From NCBI GenBank assembly GCA_037954325.1, contig JBBMNZ010000001.1, forward strand, positions 20,813,258-20,877,257: a DNA stretch of 64,000 bases. The letters are read 5' to 3'. Positions within the stretch are counted from its first letter, which is position 1. Each line of letters opens with the position of its first letter. The notes below the pieces were generated by a model, which was given only the letters and a program-made list of their open reading frames with translations, was not told the origin of the DNA and searched no databases. Of this stretch, positions 47,077-58,805 are shown piece by piece. A program made the position numbers and the translations under genes. Origin of the DNA: Fistularia commersonii. Taxonomy: Eukaryota > Chordata > Actinopteri > Syngnathiformes > Fistulariidae.

Positions 47077-48725
47077 TGGGGCTGGAGGGGGAGCAGCAAC
47101 CACTGCCTCGATAGGGCCTGTGCATACCTGTCGTGGCCCTGTGACCCATCCCTGATTTTTTTCCACCCTACATCTTGTTTTATTCTTTTTTTTTGGTTTT
47201 CAATTTAATTTTGTTTTGAATAGTCCAAACCAAAACATCGGCCGAAGGCAGCCTCAGAAAATCAGAAATATCTCCTCTTTAGAACCATTGAATACATTTG
47301 CTGAGAGTAATACATTTTGCATTTTATGTTTGACAAAGTATTTTCAGAACCCAGGATATTTTCCAGAGTGCTCTGATAGGTCCTTTTTGTTTCATTTTCT
47401 GCATAATGGAAAGACATGTTCTGACAAATAAATTTAAAACAGCACAGGATCCACACAGTCATTCGATGCATTTTGGTTTTAAGGAAAGATTGTTTCCTGC
47501 TGAATCACGCTGAATGATTGAAATCCCATTAGATCTATGTTGAAGAAAGTGGGGGGTGGGGGTGGGGGGGGCTCGTGTGGATGACTCGTGTGGATGACAC
47601 AGGTTTTTATGGATAAATGGGCTGGAATTGGACTTGTCTGTCAAGTGTAACTTTTTGTTTCACAAACCAATATTTCAATTGTTTTCTTGTAAATCAGTGT
47701 AAAGTCCCAGTATAAAAAAGACAAAATGTGCCTCTAATTATCTATGTTGTGATTGTTGATAAACCAAGCAGTGCAGACATTTTCATTTGAAAGTGGGTTT
47801 GACCTGTATCATTTGGTTGTTGTTGTTGTTTTATTTTACATGAACTTTTAATGCTTGTTTCCCAGGGTCCAACCACACCTTGACATATCTTACTTTGATT
47901 AGCGTAATAGCATATGAAGTGAATTGTGGAAAATGTTGGATGTGGTTTGATTTTTTTTTTTCTTTTTAGTTGATAGGTGTTTCCTAGTTTTTCTCTTAAA
48001 TTTCTGGGTGAAAAAGCCCTGAGCTGCCTGGCAAGCAAAATCTAGGGGATTGAGAATGGGATCTGGAAGGATCCTTTTAACACAGAAACCAGCATTTGGT
48101 TTGGTCAGAGGGGAGCATATATTTTCTTTGTTGCATTGAATAAAATCATTCAAACCATTCCATGTGTGGATGAGATTTCTTTTAAAATTTAATTTCTAGA
48201 ATTGCAAATGGAACAGCTTTGCAATTGCAGCATTCACACAACCATTACTTGGGTTGAGAAATGTAAGAATTTTATGGAGGAATAGTTACAGGTAATGATT
48301 TCCTTTATGCATTCTTATTCTATGAATTATATATATATATATGTATATATATATATACATATATATATATGTTACATACGTGTGTGTGTTTCTGTTTTAT
48401 ATGTACGTTAGAAACGTCGAACGTCAACAGACACGTGACCGAGTGGTCCATCTTGTGGAAAATATACCATTACAAGAATCGGTTAAATATGTTTTCCGTT
48501 AATGGCTTAATTCTTCGGATTTTGTGTCCTTTAACATTCATAAGTATAGAAAAAGTCATTTGGGGAAAAACGCACATTCTATTTTAATGCCCCTGTTTCT
48601 GTATAGCGATGTGATCCCGGTGCCGCCACCCCTGCGCGGCCCACAATAGTATGGTCCAGTAGCGTATCTGTGGACAAGGACACTCCACGCTGAGTGGTGC
48701 AGATCCAACCCGTCCCTTGTCAACC
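47077..48725 (+). other. zmpste24 3' UTR and intergenic region before atp5if1
   Basis: A poly(A) signal AATAAA at 47427-47432 would give zmpste24 a 3' UTR of about 370 bases. Beyond it is AT-rich DNA with a G-rich run near 47550-47572 and an (AT)n block at 48329-48370. The last 120 bases before the atp5if1 ATG are GC-richer and likely hold its promoter and 5' UTR. No other coding exon is seen. Confidence 0.5.
48329..48370. repeat. self-complementary (AT)n microsatellite
   Basis: Runs of ATAT are broken by GTATAT and ACATAT, which pair with each other. It is a foldback simple repeat between zmpste24 and atp5if1. Confidence 0.9.
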
Positions 48726-49843
48726 ATGGCGAGGTTTTTGAGGCCTATCGTCAGGTGTTTCCTAAACTCGCAGCTGAGAATGTCATCTGAACAGGTAAAC
48801 TAGGACATTCGGGCTGAGTCTCCCAGCAAAAACAGCATTTTTCTGAACCGTCGAGGCGTTTTGTGTGAATTATGTCAAAGGAGTTGGCCCAAAGAGTGAC
48901 ACAATGATAACGGTAAACAAGTTTTGTTATGATCAGAGGTCAGAGGTACAGTAATATTTACACTTATAAAGAAAGGGGGGGCGATGGGGGGGCAAAAATA
49001 ATTTGCGATTTTATTTGCTTAACTACAAGTGTCACCATAAAAAAAATAATTGCGAAACTACTTGATTCAGAAAATAATAAGCCTTTCTGAATGGCTTCGT
49101 CCTTTGAGTCCTTGTGTGCACAGTTTCTGGCAAAATTCTCTTTTGTTATGTGGCAAACGATCCTTTCTTCTCTGCTGTGAAATAAACTTGACCTTCAGGT
49201 TATGGTGGGTTACTCAGATCCGGCTACCTGTTTTTCAAGCCACTACCTTATTTATTCATTTATTATTATTTTTATTATTGGCCATGTATTGATTTAATAA
49301 ATAGACCTTAAAATAAATATCTCTGTCAAAGTTTGCAAAAGACGTCTCAAAAGCAAACTGGATGTCTAAGTGTCTAAGTACTAATAATTTCTCCCCCTTG
49401 AAACTTGTTGCCTGGCCTTCTTAGCTTGGAGAGCTGGGGAAAGGTGCAGGAAAAGGTGGTGGTGGCGGTGGCTCCATTAGAGAGGCAGGCGGAGCAATGG
49501 GGAAAAAGCAGGCTGCTGAGGAGGAAATGTACTTCAAGTATGTATTACTTCTTTTACCCCGGGTTGCGGCTCTTAAATGCGCGGTGAAGTGTTGTAGTGT
49601 TTGTGTTGCCTCTGCATTGTTTTTGCGTTTTCTCACTCTCCCTGTTTATCACTTTGCTCCATTTTGGGCGCTGTTGTCCCATCTTACCATCTGCACCAAA
49701 GACGCAAGGAACAAGAGCAGCTGGCTGCCTTGAAGCACCACCACCAAGAGGAAATTGATCACCACAAAAAAGAGATTGAACGTTTGCAGCGTGAGATTGA
49801 CCGCCACAAGGGCAAGATCAGGAAGTTGAAACACGATGACTGA
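48726..49843 (+). CDS. atp5if1: ATP synthase inhibitory factor 1 (IF1)
   Basis: Three exons join in phase to 107 residues (human 106): 48726-48794, 49425-49537 and 49702-49843 (TGA). IF1 is a mitochondrial matrix protein that blocks reverse ATP hydrolysis by the F1 motor when matrix pH falls. Residues 1-24 are Arg-rich without acid until SSEQ, as expected for a presequence (MARFLRPIVRCFLNSQLRM). The inhibitory segment SIREAGGAMGKKQAAEEEMYF is cut short here to its core SIREAGGAMGK. A long coiled coil follows (EEIDHHKKEIERLQREIDR, ending KLKHDD), which dimerises the protein. The histidine-rich part that controls the pH switch is present (HHHQEEIDHH). A poly-Gly tract (GKGGGGGG) precedes the inhibitory segment and is longer than in mammals. 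Confidence 0.94.
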
Positions 49844-50930
49844 CAGAGTGAAACCTAACGAAACACAGAGCTGCAGTTTTCTCGATGTATTGGCTGATAC
49901 CCTTTGTATTGCTGCTCAATATAAGTCCTGTGTGTGCTTGAAAGTTCTGTAAATGCTGAAAGTAATTAAAATTGTTTGATAAGTTATCGCTTCTGTGATA
50001 TAACTTGACATTGTTGCACAATTGAGCTTTCAACAGTGTTGTTGATTACCATATCATAATAAGAGGGAAAATTGGTTCATGTCTAATATGGCCATTAACA
50101 ATGTTATAATGTGACACATGTAATAAAGAAGCAGAAATATCTCTTTCTGTGTTTATCAAATTATGGAAGCTAAGACCATTAAATTATTTTGACAGTCAAT
50201 TATCTGTTGAGAAAAGTAGCAAAATTTAAGGAATAACCTATTTCAAGTGAACCGCTTGTTCATAGATGTCACAAAGATTGCGCTTCGTCTGTGGGATGTC
50301 ACAGCTTAACCCATGAATACCAACCTCTATAAAAACTCCAGCTGATTCACAGGTGTTTTGAAAGATAGAGGCAAAATTCAAATTTGGGAGGAATTGAACA
50401 CCTTGGATGCAAACTACAGCCGAAGCACAGCATCAATAGAATACATGCAAATGTATCATGCTTCCATCGAAATAAAAATAGACTACAAAACCTAAAAGTA
50501 ATTGGTTTTATTGTTCATATCTATGGGTGGTGGGAGGGGAGAAATGCTGTGCGCCCCTCCCTAAGCATTTGCGATGAATGTGCCCTTAAGCAAGGTGCTT
50601 AACTGCCAACTGCCTCCTAGGCAATGCAAAGCGACAGCTCCTTCATGTGGCAAAAGAGGTAAGCTCTGATTTTCCTTTGAATAGAGTACATAATGGAAAT
50701 ATCAAACAAAATCATAAACAGTTAAACGATGAAGCATAGTGTTCAATCGTCATGAAGGATTTTGAAAACTCCCCTGAACGGCCATGTCACCGAAGTCAGC
50801 ACAAGCATAGGTGGCGCTGTAAGATAAGGAGGTTTTATTCCTGCCACGAACAAGAGTTACTGTGTCGTCACTTCCGCCTGCCCCTGCCTTTTACCACGGG
50901 CAACCCCGTTGCTCTTTCTTTTCGCGCATC
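49844..50930 (+). other. atp5if1 3' UTR and rpl13a upstream region
   Basis: A poly(A) signal AATAAA lies at 50122-50127. The stretch contains a repeat-like fragment around 50560-50620 (CCCTTAAGCAAGGTGCTTAA, common at the ends of fish SINEs) and a partial CTCF-like core TAGGTGGCGC near 50815. The rpl13a promoter occupies the last 100 bases. No coding exon is seen. Confidence 0.5.
50890..50930 (+). promoter_or_regulatory. rpl13a 5' TOP promoter/leader
   Basis: A pyrimidine tract CTCTTTCTTTTC (about 50912-50923) precedes the ATG by a few bases. This is the terminal oligopyrimidine leader used by ribosomal protein genes for mTOR-dependent translation. The exact start C is inferred. Confidence 0.6.
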
Positions 50931-53900
50931 ATGGCGGACCGATTCAATAAGGTGGGCAACACCGCAGAGCGATTTTTATTTAGTTTTAACGCTATTTGTG
51001 TGTTAATAATACTTATGTATCGCGATACACGCGTTTGATGAATGCATGAGTGACTAGGTTAGTTTTGTTGTCGTTGCTCCGTTTTATTTAAGCCCGTTTT
51101 TAAGTGCTGATCGTGACAACCCTCGTCGAGTCATGTCTTTATCGTGGTAGCTTCCCCAAGTCACCGACCCCGCTAGCCCACTAGCCTAAAAGCACATTAA
51201 GAGAACACATTATTTACTACAGTTAAAATCGATCTTAAGTTTTCAGTATATTTAAAATTTTCTTAAGTAATTAGTATGCGTCAGTTATCCCGTCATGATC
51301 ATACTGGACGTCTAGGCATGACTCCATGCTACTACCGAACTGGCTAACATAAGATACGGGCCGATAAAGTAGCCATGTGTTGAATAATAGAGCGTTTTAC
51401 AGACATGCAGTACAGTTTACTATGGTAATGTTTCCAAAGACAACAATTCCGGAGACAGCAATTTTACTAAAGTAGTACAAATTCATGGATAGTGAAAAGA
51501 AGAGGTCCCATGTGGGGTTAATGTCTTAAATAATTTTGTGCTCCGACGTTTACTTTGCTCTGTGAAAAGTGGCGTCGATGAATATATCACTAGTATTCCT
51601 AAGTGTCAATTTCGATGGGACACTAACAGGTTCTGCTCCTGGATGGAAGGGGCCATCTTCTTGGCCGACTGGCTGCCATTGTAGCCAAGCAGGTGTTGCT
51701 GGGTATGTACATAAGGTTTCATATGAAATATTGATATTTTAATAATCTTTTTTAGGTTGTCCTGTGGTTCTCCTTGCCAAAACCTATAGCTGAGTGATGT
51801 TGCTGTAACTTGTCAATGATGACTGATATGATATGCTTGAGTTTAACGACCATGAGAAAACTCACATGCACTACCATCTGAGACTTTAATGAATTCAGTT
51901 AGGTTCTTAAATTGTACTGGTGTTTGTATTTCTGATTAGCTTTATTTTGTTCTGTTCAGGACACAAAGTCGTGGTGGTGAGATGTGAAGGGATCAACATC
52001 TCTGGCAATTTCTACCGCAACAAACGTAAGCACCTACTTCAAGTTTGGACCCCCTTGTGCCTTGCAATAATAGGAGTTTTCACTTATTTTTGCCTGAGGT
52101 GTAGATTGATAATATATCTTTGATTGTTGCCGGTCAATAGAATTAGAATGCTATTCTCTCATGTTAAAATAGAACTTCTAAGCCTCATTGAGTGCATTGA
52201 TTACCTTACAAACAGCTACTGGTGATTGCAGTTAAGCCAAATGAAAATCTGCAGCACCAACATTGTTACCCAATGGCCATTCAAACCGCTTAAGACAATC
52301 ACATACTCTTCATCCCCTATACTATGGCAATTACACAAAGTCTTCAATTTAACAGTACCATTAGTGCTAGCATCCATTTTTATGAAGTGGATATTCTCTG
52401 TCCATTCACATTTTGTGCCTTATGCATCCCTCTAGTCTTGTCTGATAACTATAAACTTTTGAGTTGTGATTAAGTACTAAATAAAAAGTTTAATTGTACT
52501 AACCTGATTCCTTGTAATGGGAACAATGCCACATCTCCATGACTGAGCAAACATGTGGTCAGACAAAATAAGTGAAAACTCCTATTTGAGGGAAGGGGGA
52601 CTTTTTCCCCCACTGTCCTCGTCAATGATGATCATAAACAAAAATTTCGAGTTTCATTGACCATGAGAATACCTCACATGCACTACCATCTGAGACATAA
52701 GCCTTGCATACAGTTTTTTGGGCCTTGTATGGCAAAACCTAATTGCAGTGCCTTGTTGCTCTTGCCTCCACAGTGAAGTACTTGGCCTTTCTGCGCAAGA
52801 GGATGAACACGAATCCCTCTCGTGGGCCATACCACTTTAGAGCTCCTAGCAGGATCTTCTGGAGAACAGTTAGAGGTAGCAATTGCAAGATTGTCTGGTT
52901 GTCTGTGAATTGTGAGACAGGCTGTCACCGTTTGGTTTGAAAATGCATTTCTTGCTGAATGAAGTTGAAGGTAATCACATGGGAAGACAGTCTGTAATGC
53001 TGAGTGGACCTTTTTTGTTTTAAAGGCTTCAAACTAAGTCCTTTCCAGTGGACTTTGGGTAAAAGGATGTAAATAAATATTTCAATGTATCGTTTTATTC
53101 CGACACAAATCACTCCCCTACTTGACAGTGATGAGCCTTTTATCCCAAAGCTGATCATCTACTGATGATAAAAACCCTTACGGATCTGACTACTGAGTCT
53201 AGTGGGGAAAAACATTTGTGTTTCAGCAAATGAATATTTTTAGAAAGTTCCAATGGGAATTTTTCTTGAAACTAAATTTTTTGTTCGATCAGGCATGTTG
53301 CCGCACAAAACCAAGAGAGGTCAGGCTGCCCTGGAGAGGCTGAAGGTGTTCGATGGCATTCCTCCACCCTATGACAAGGTGAGATAGTCAGACGGGACTC
53401 CATGTTGTACTTATTGTGGGCTTCTTTGTGTCTGTGATGCAAAATCCTTAATCCTTAATCTACCTTGTTTGAATAAGACTGAAAAGAAAAAGAGACTGAG
53501 ACATGCTCTCCTAACTGTGTTTGAACTTGCTCTTTGTTATAGTTTGCTGATTTTGATTTTCTCTCCATAGCGGAAGCGCATGGTCGTCCCGGCTGCTCTC
53601 AAGGTTCTCCGCCTGAAGCCAACCCGCAAGGTAACTGCACTCCCATCAGTAAAGATGGTGACAATATACACTGCTTGTAAAAGATTTATCAACGAACTTA
53701 AGGTGGAGGGTTTCAGGCTGAAAGGAAGTTTTCTGTCAAGTTTGTTCTCAATGGTGATGAGCTCTTTATCCCGAAACTGATCATCTCTTGATGATACAAA
53801 TGTTACGGATCTGACTACTGAGTTGAGTCCATGACAGAAAGTGCCCGATTAAAGCGAATATGATATTCCTCCAACACCTTAAACTGCATGATCTCACAAC

Positions 53901-54185
53901 CAGTTTTGGCTTTTAAGATGTTCACAATTGAGAGCTAGTCAAGATCTGATTTTGGACTCTATCCTTTCCTAACAGTTTGCCCTCCTCGGGCGTCTGGCAC
54001 ATGAGGTTGGCTGGAAGTACCAGGCTATTACAGCCACCCTTGAGGAGAAGAGAAAAGAAAAGTCCAAGCTCCGCTACTCCAAGAAAAAGACAGTTATCAA
54101 GCTGACTCGGCAGGCAGAGAAGAACGTCGAGAGTAAAATTGCGAAATATACAGATGTTCTGAAACAATATGGAGTCCTTGTTTAA
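50931..54185 (+). CDS. rpl13a: 60S ribosomal protein L13a (uL13)
   Basis: Seven exons join in phase to 205 residues (human 203): 50931-50951, 51630-51702, 51960-52025, 52774-52875, 53293-53378, 53571-53630 and 53976-54185 (TAA). The first exon encodes only seven residues, MADRFNK, as in other fish genes. The product includes VLLLDGRGHLLGRLAAIVAK, INISGNFYRNK, RMNTNPSRGPYHFRAPSRIF and the basic C-terminal helix ending KYTDVLKQYGVLV. It is a core 60S protein, which in mammals can also join the GAIT translational repressor. At least three introns host C/D snoRNAs, as in human RPL13A. Poly(A) signal at 54203-54208. Confidence 0.97.
51812..51884 (+). ncRNA. box C/D snoRNA, SNORD33-like, copy 1
   Basis: This lies in rpl13a intron 2. 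It has a GTC/GAC terminal stem, C box ATGATGA (51816-51822), an internal C'-like ACCATGAGA, the guide CTCACATGCACTACCAT and D box CTGA (51878-51881). The guide half matches human U33, which directs 2'-O-methylation of 18S rRNA at about U1326. It is released by splicing and trimming of the host intron. Confidence 0.88.
52621..52696 (+). ncRNA. box C/D snoRNA, SNORD33-like, copy 2
   Basis: This lies in rpl13a intron 3. GTCAATGATGA opens it and CACATGCACTACCATCTGAG closes it, identical to copy 1 in the 3' guide, with ACCATGAGA before it. The 5' half differs (TTTCGAGTTTCATTG), and resembles human U33 more than copy 1 does. Copy 1 may therefore have taken over another 5' target. The D box is at 52690-52693. 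Confidence 0.88.
53124..53199 (+). ncRNA. box C/D snoRNA, target unassigned, copy A
   Basis: This lies in rpl13a intron 4. GAC/GTC terminal stem, C box GTGATGA (53128-53134), D' CTGA after TTATCCCAAAG, C' TGATGAT, guide TACGGATCTGACTA and D box CTGA (53193-53196). It is paralogous to the snoRNA in intron 6. I could not match the guides to an rRNA site or to U34/U35 from memory. Confidence 0.82.
53747..53827 (+). ncRNA. box C/D snoRNA, target unassigned, copy B
   Basis: This lies in rpl13a intron 6. CTCAA/TTGAG terminal stem, C box GTGATGA (53754-53760), TTATCCCGAAACTGATCATC, C' TGATGAT, guide TTACGGATCTGACTA and D box CTGA (53818-53821). It shares both guides almost exactly with copy A, so the pair arose by duplication within the gene. 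Confidence 0.82.
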
Positions 54186-54202
54186 GATGGATTCATTTGG
54201 CA

Positions 54203-54208
54203 AATAAA
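54203..54208 (+). terminator. rpl13a polyadenylation signal
   Basis: AATAAA lies 18 bases after the stop codon, giving the very short 3' UTR usual for ribosomal protein genes. Confidence 0.85.
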
Positions 54209-56114
54209 TGAATTAATGTTTATGGAAGTGTTAGGAGTATTTATTTCTTTGAGTACCTCGCAACTGACAAGCTGACATTATTTCAAATGCTCTACATCAG
54301 CAGATAACCTTCAGGTTCATCTTCTCAGACTTAAAGCCTGCCTAAACCTGGCGCTGATCCCCTCAGAAGCCTTTTGAGGGTTCATTAGACAACTGTCTGA
54401 GCTGCTGGAAGCCATGGAATCCTGGAGTACAGAAAGCATTGCTCTATCGCTGTCCCAAAATGCCTCTGCTTCTCTAGCTTGAAGCCACACTTTAGAGGTG
54501 GTTGGACCCTCAACCTGCATCCCCTCGCCTCCAACTCTCCTGGTTTAGGGAGGACTGAGGGTTTCAAGTATTGAATACAGCCTATTTCAGGCTTGAGAGG
54601 ACACTTCCCCTTTAAAGCCTCTGTTATACAATGGGTCTGAGAGTCAGTTTATTGAACAAGTTCTTTCAGGATCATGAAAAGTTAAAATTATGAAGGTAAT
54701 ATCAATATCGAACATATTCTCTGACAATTATGTTCTGAGAACTGTTTTAAATGTTGCAGGTCCTTTGTGTTACCATTGAAAATGAGGTTCAACAGCCGCA
54801 TCAATGCTTTCATTGAACCAAAGGCCCGTTGGAGCCTTGGGTTCATTAATACTGACAAACTTTATTTCCAATGGAAGAATAAAATGCCTGAACTGCAGTC
54901 GTTTGATTTCCGTGCCACCAGAGAGCAGTCTCACACCTTTAAGTCAAATTCATTCATTCATTTAGGAATTACAGTTTTTATTGTCTTTGAGTCAATTCTC
55001 TGTGGGAAACTCCATGAAGCAGTGAAAACTGAATTGACCGTCTGATTATTTGCCCTCGTGTCTGTTCAGCTCCTTCAGAGACCTTTTGTGTCGCCTCTTT
55101 GTCCGTATCGTCAAGATTGGGTGATACATGACGCAACTCCTGTAGAGCCCTCACACCACAGACAATATATGCCACTTCAACTGGAAAGGCCAAAAGGAGT
55201 CGTATCAGAAACGGCTGAGCTGTGAGTTGAAATATTGGTGCAAAGTCCTGTTGAAATTAATCGTCTCAGATGAAAGTCAAACAATGTAATTATTCTTTTA
55301 AGAAAGTATGTACTGTTAGTTTTATCTCAACAGTACATAAGCTCTGCACTAAAGTAACAATCCTGTATTAACTGCTTGGTATGTATGCAATCATATGTAT
55401 GCATGCATAATTTCCAAACAGATAGCAAAAGTTTCTTGAGCGAGTTCAGCTTGCCAGGTTAATATCTTAATGGAAGACAAATGAGGCATGTTTGGACCAA
55501 GCTGGTGTCGTGCCCAGGATGAGAAATATGTCGTTAGGATTAAAATGGCGGTCCAGCGACACTGAGGGAGTAGCATCGGGGGGATCATCATGACTTACAT
55601 TGCCACAGCAGCAGCGATTAATAATTGATTAGTTAAATATAATAGAAATACACTATCCCCGATATTTCCTTCCCTCTCAAAGTTCTAAACACATGTTTAA
55701 TGCATCAGCTTTATATCACTGGTGGTAGTTTTTTTCTGTAATAAACATGAATCTGTTACTTGTCAGATTTTGGAGGGTATTGGGTTAAATCAAAAATGGG
55801 AGTGGTGTTCAGATAATCAGAACTCCAAAGATGACACTTCTTGAGGATCAGACTATCTCCAACAGAACACTGAATAATCTCTGAATATTTCCAACGATGA
55901 CCAAGTTATAGATCTTACACAAGTTAGCTATCACACCTGATAGGTGCTGAACGAGCTGTGAGAATAACTCCTCCAACCAATTTGAACTATATCACGGTGG
56001 TGCCCTGTGAGGTGTCAGAGATAATTATGTAGGGGAAAGTCCTCAACGACAGGTCAATCATAAGCTACAAGAGAGAGGGCAAAACGAAGTTCATGTATGA
56101 ATGGATGGATAGAT

Positions 56115-56390
56115 GATGTGCAGCGGCGTAGCGGTTAGTGCTTCTGCCTCACAGCAAGAAGGTACTTGACCGGATTCTGCCGAGGGGCCTTTCTGCGTGG
56201 AGTCTCCATCTTCTCCCTGTGTCCTCATGGAGTTCTTCGGGGTTCTTCCCACTGTCCAAAATCCTGCAGGAGGTTCACTGGAGACACTACATTGTCCAGA
56301 TGTGTGAAGGGAAGGGTGAACAGTCGCCCGTCTCTGTGATATGTAAATGAGAGAGTAAACATGCAGGATAGAGGGTATGAATGAAACAGT
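56115..56390 (+). repeat. teleost SINE-like repeat, copy 2
   Basis: GCGGCGTAGCGGTTAGTGCT (tRNA-like start) is followed by CACAGCAAGAAGGTAC, GGGGCCTTTCTGCGTGGAG, CTTCTCCCTGTGTCC and a tail of atgaatga. It shares its blocks with 8115-8330. It is the most complete copy in the window. Confidence 0.75.
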
Positions 56391-56411
56391 AAAATAATTT
56401 ACTGTTTCATT
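56380..56411. repeat. perfect 14-bp inverted repeat at the end of a SINE-like copy
   Basis: AATGAAACAGTAAA (56380-56393) is the exact reverse complement of 56398-56411, with spacer ATAA. It begins inside the atgaatga tail of the repeat copy. Confidence 0.85.
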
Positions 56412-58639
56412 TTACTAGCAGGTCCTAATCTCGGTCCATTTGTTTTTTAAAGCCTGCAAAGTAACCCGCTTTGTGAGGAGCAGCCCCCCTTAAGTCCTTC
56501 CAGTGTCTGGGAAAAGAGCAGTCTCTGCCTCTGTAATGTTACAGTGCTGCAACAACTCTCTGGATTGGGAAATCTAGAAATCTAGAAAATGAAGCTACAT
56601 TCATGCACAGCGCCCCACAAACAGCCTGACATTTAGGACCCAATTAAAGGTTTTCCATCTCTTCCTCCTTTGGGGTTCTTTTCCCCAGTGTGTTATTGAT
56701 GGTTGTCCCCCTTCCTGAGGTTGCGCTACATATCTGGCCCCTAAGAGGCGCTCAAGATGCAAAGTTATCTTTTTTTTTCTAATTGCATCCCTCCCCGCCC
56801 CTCTCTGTATACATTTGTGTGTGCTTTAAACATGAGTTCTTAATGTATGTTTGTGTAATATCCATCTCTCGGGCTGTTGTGTTGACATGAACGATCCTAC
56901 AAATGCCCGGCCGGCGGCTGAATCAACTCTGTTGCGTTGTTGTTGTGTTCAAACACACCTGATGCTCCAGAGCTCAAATTTCTGCTGAGCATGTGACGTA
57001 AGCATGTGAAGGTTTCCCAACTTCTTCATACCAAACCTGTAGAGAAACCACCTTGTCAGACATCGTTTAAATCATCCCCTTACATTTTACTGTGCCGTGG
57101 GTTCAAATGGACGTGCAGCCAACCCTTATAGAGCTTCACTGTGGTCGTGTTGGGCTCATGAGAAAGATGATTGTCGTGCTAAATTGCATTTTCCATTGCT
57201 CTGTCAAAGCCTCTTGTTATTGATCGTCACTTCTGTGGTCCGTTTTAATAACGCTGACGTGATTGTTCGTACGACACAAAGTCCGTATACAGTAAAGAGC
57301 ACAATATATGAGCTGTGTCTGTAGAGGATCAGGCAGAAAAGCTCTGCAAAGAATGTGAGGGACTGTGATTGCTGCTATGGCTGATGTCCCCGCTGAATTT
57401 TTTTTTTCTTTTTTTTTTCCGAGCACTGTTTTCTTTGAAAGATTTCAAGAGGAGGCCAAATAATCCACATGACAAACCGTGAACAAATACATTTGATGGG
57501 AAAAGGCATTTTTTTTATTTCGTCCCTGAAATCATCTGACTTCTTCAGACTAATAGCTTGCAAGTAAACCTTGTTGAGGTGTTGGAGCTGGAACAAAATT
57601 TTACTTTACGTTTTCCTATATTGTATAAATGCTTCTCAAGTAATTTATCTGCCGTGGCATAAAGCCCTCCCTGTTTGTGAATGCAGACAATGCTTCATAT
57701 CCGCCCTTTTTCCCACATCTGCTCAACACCTCCGAGAATCCTGTGACAGTTCCAAGTGATTGGCTGCGCGTGTTTGTGCACTATGCGGTATGTCTTACTT
57801 CAAATGACTCTGGATGAGTGTATGTCCGACTGCCTCCGTGCCCCAAATGAATTCAATAGATAATGAGATAATACGATCTGTGACTTTAGATGTACTGCCC
57901 ACACAAACGTCCTCCCTAAAAGCAGGCCCAGCAACCGTCAGCGCAGAGGCAGATGTCACCTGCATCAAGGGAAGGGGGGGGAGTCATTTTTCCAGCAAAT
58001 AGATGCAGTAAACTCACTGATGGCCTCATTCAAGCTGTCACATTTACATATTAAAAAGATGCGATCGTCCGAAACGGCCACAGTCAGCCGTCTCCTCCCA
58101 GGCTGGAACCCCCTGTCGGCCCATGTTTTGTTTTTAGAGATACACATCTTGGGGAGTGGGTTGACACTTTTATATGTCAGCTCGATAGTCGATATCTATT
58201 GGAGTTAAAATGTTCATTATCCAGCCCCCTCCTAACACTGAGTACAGGATAAATGGTTTGATAATGAATGAATGAATGTTTACAAGGTGTTATGTATGTT
58301 ATTGGACGATTAAATTATGTGCAAAAAGGTATGTTTCAAAGTCCATTCTTCTCATTTTTGCTGCTTTTAATCATCCAGGCTTTTCTTTGGAAGTAAAAGA
58401 AGTGGCTGTGGTAATTACACCAATAAAATATTATTGGTTGCAGTGAAACAGCTTTGGAAATGTCCTCAAAATGATTTATTGCCAAAAGAAGATTGCTTGT
58501 ATTAAAATGTAACCACAAGCATTAAGCTACTTGTATCCTCGATTTAAAGAACATAAGCCCTTTGGAAAACTTTAAAAGTAATCAAATCCGAAGAAAATAA
58601 TTCTTAAAATTAGATTTAAGAATACAAGTCAAGGCATCT

Positions 58640-58805
58640 TCTGAACGCTCACTGATGGGTCTCCCTGACTGTAACTGGTTTCCTTCAACTGTCCAAAAAC
58701 ATGCAGGAGAATCCAAATCGTCTAGACATGCAAATGAGGGCTAATGGTTGTATGTCCGATCAGGTACATCCTGGACGGACAGATGATTGATGGATGAATG
58801 AATGA
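58640..58805 (+). repeat. teleost SINE-like repeat, copy 3 (partial)
   Basis: AACTGTCCAAAAACATGCAGG and a tail GATGGATGAATGAATGAA are diagnostic middle and end parts of the same family. The tRNA-like head is missing or decayed. Confidence 0.55.

Noticed and set aside
54317..54567. Two overlapping minus-strand frames of 60-67 codons downstream of rpl13a
   Set aside because: No splice partners, no recognisable motif, and two frames open at once, as expected by chance in GC-balanced DNA.
54978..55193. Minus-strand frame of 71 codons with a possible acceptor (CCTTTCCAG) and protein-like composition
   Set aside because: A second frame of the same strand is equally protein-like. No partner exon, start or family match was found around it.
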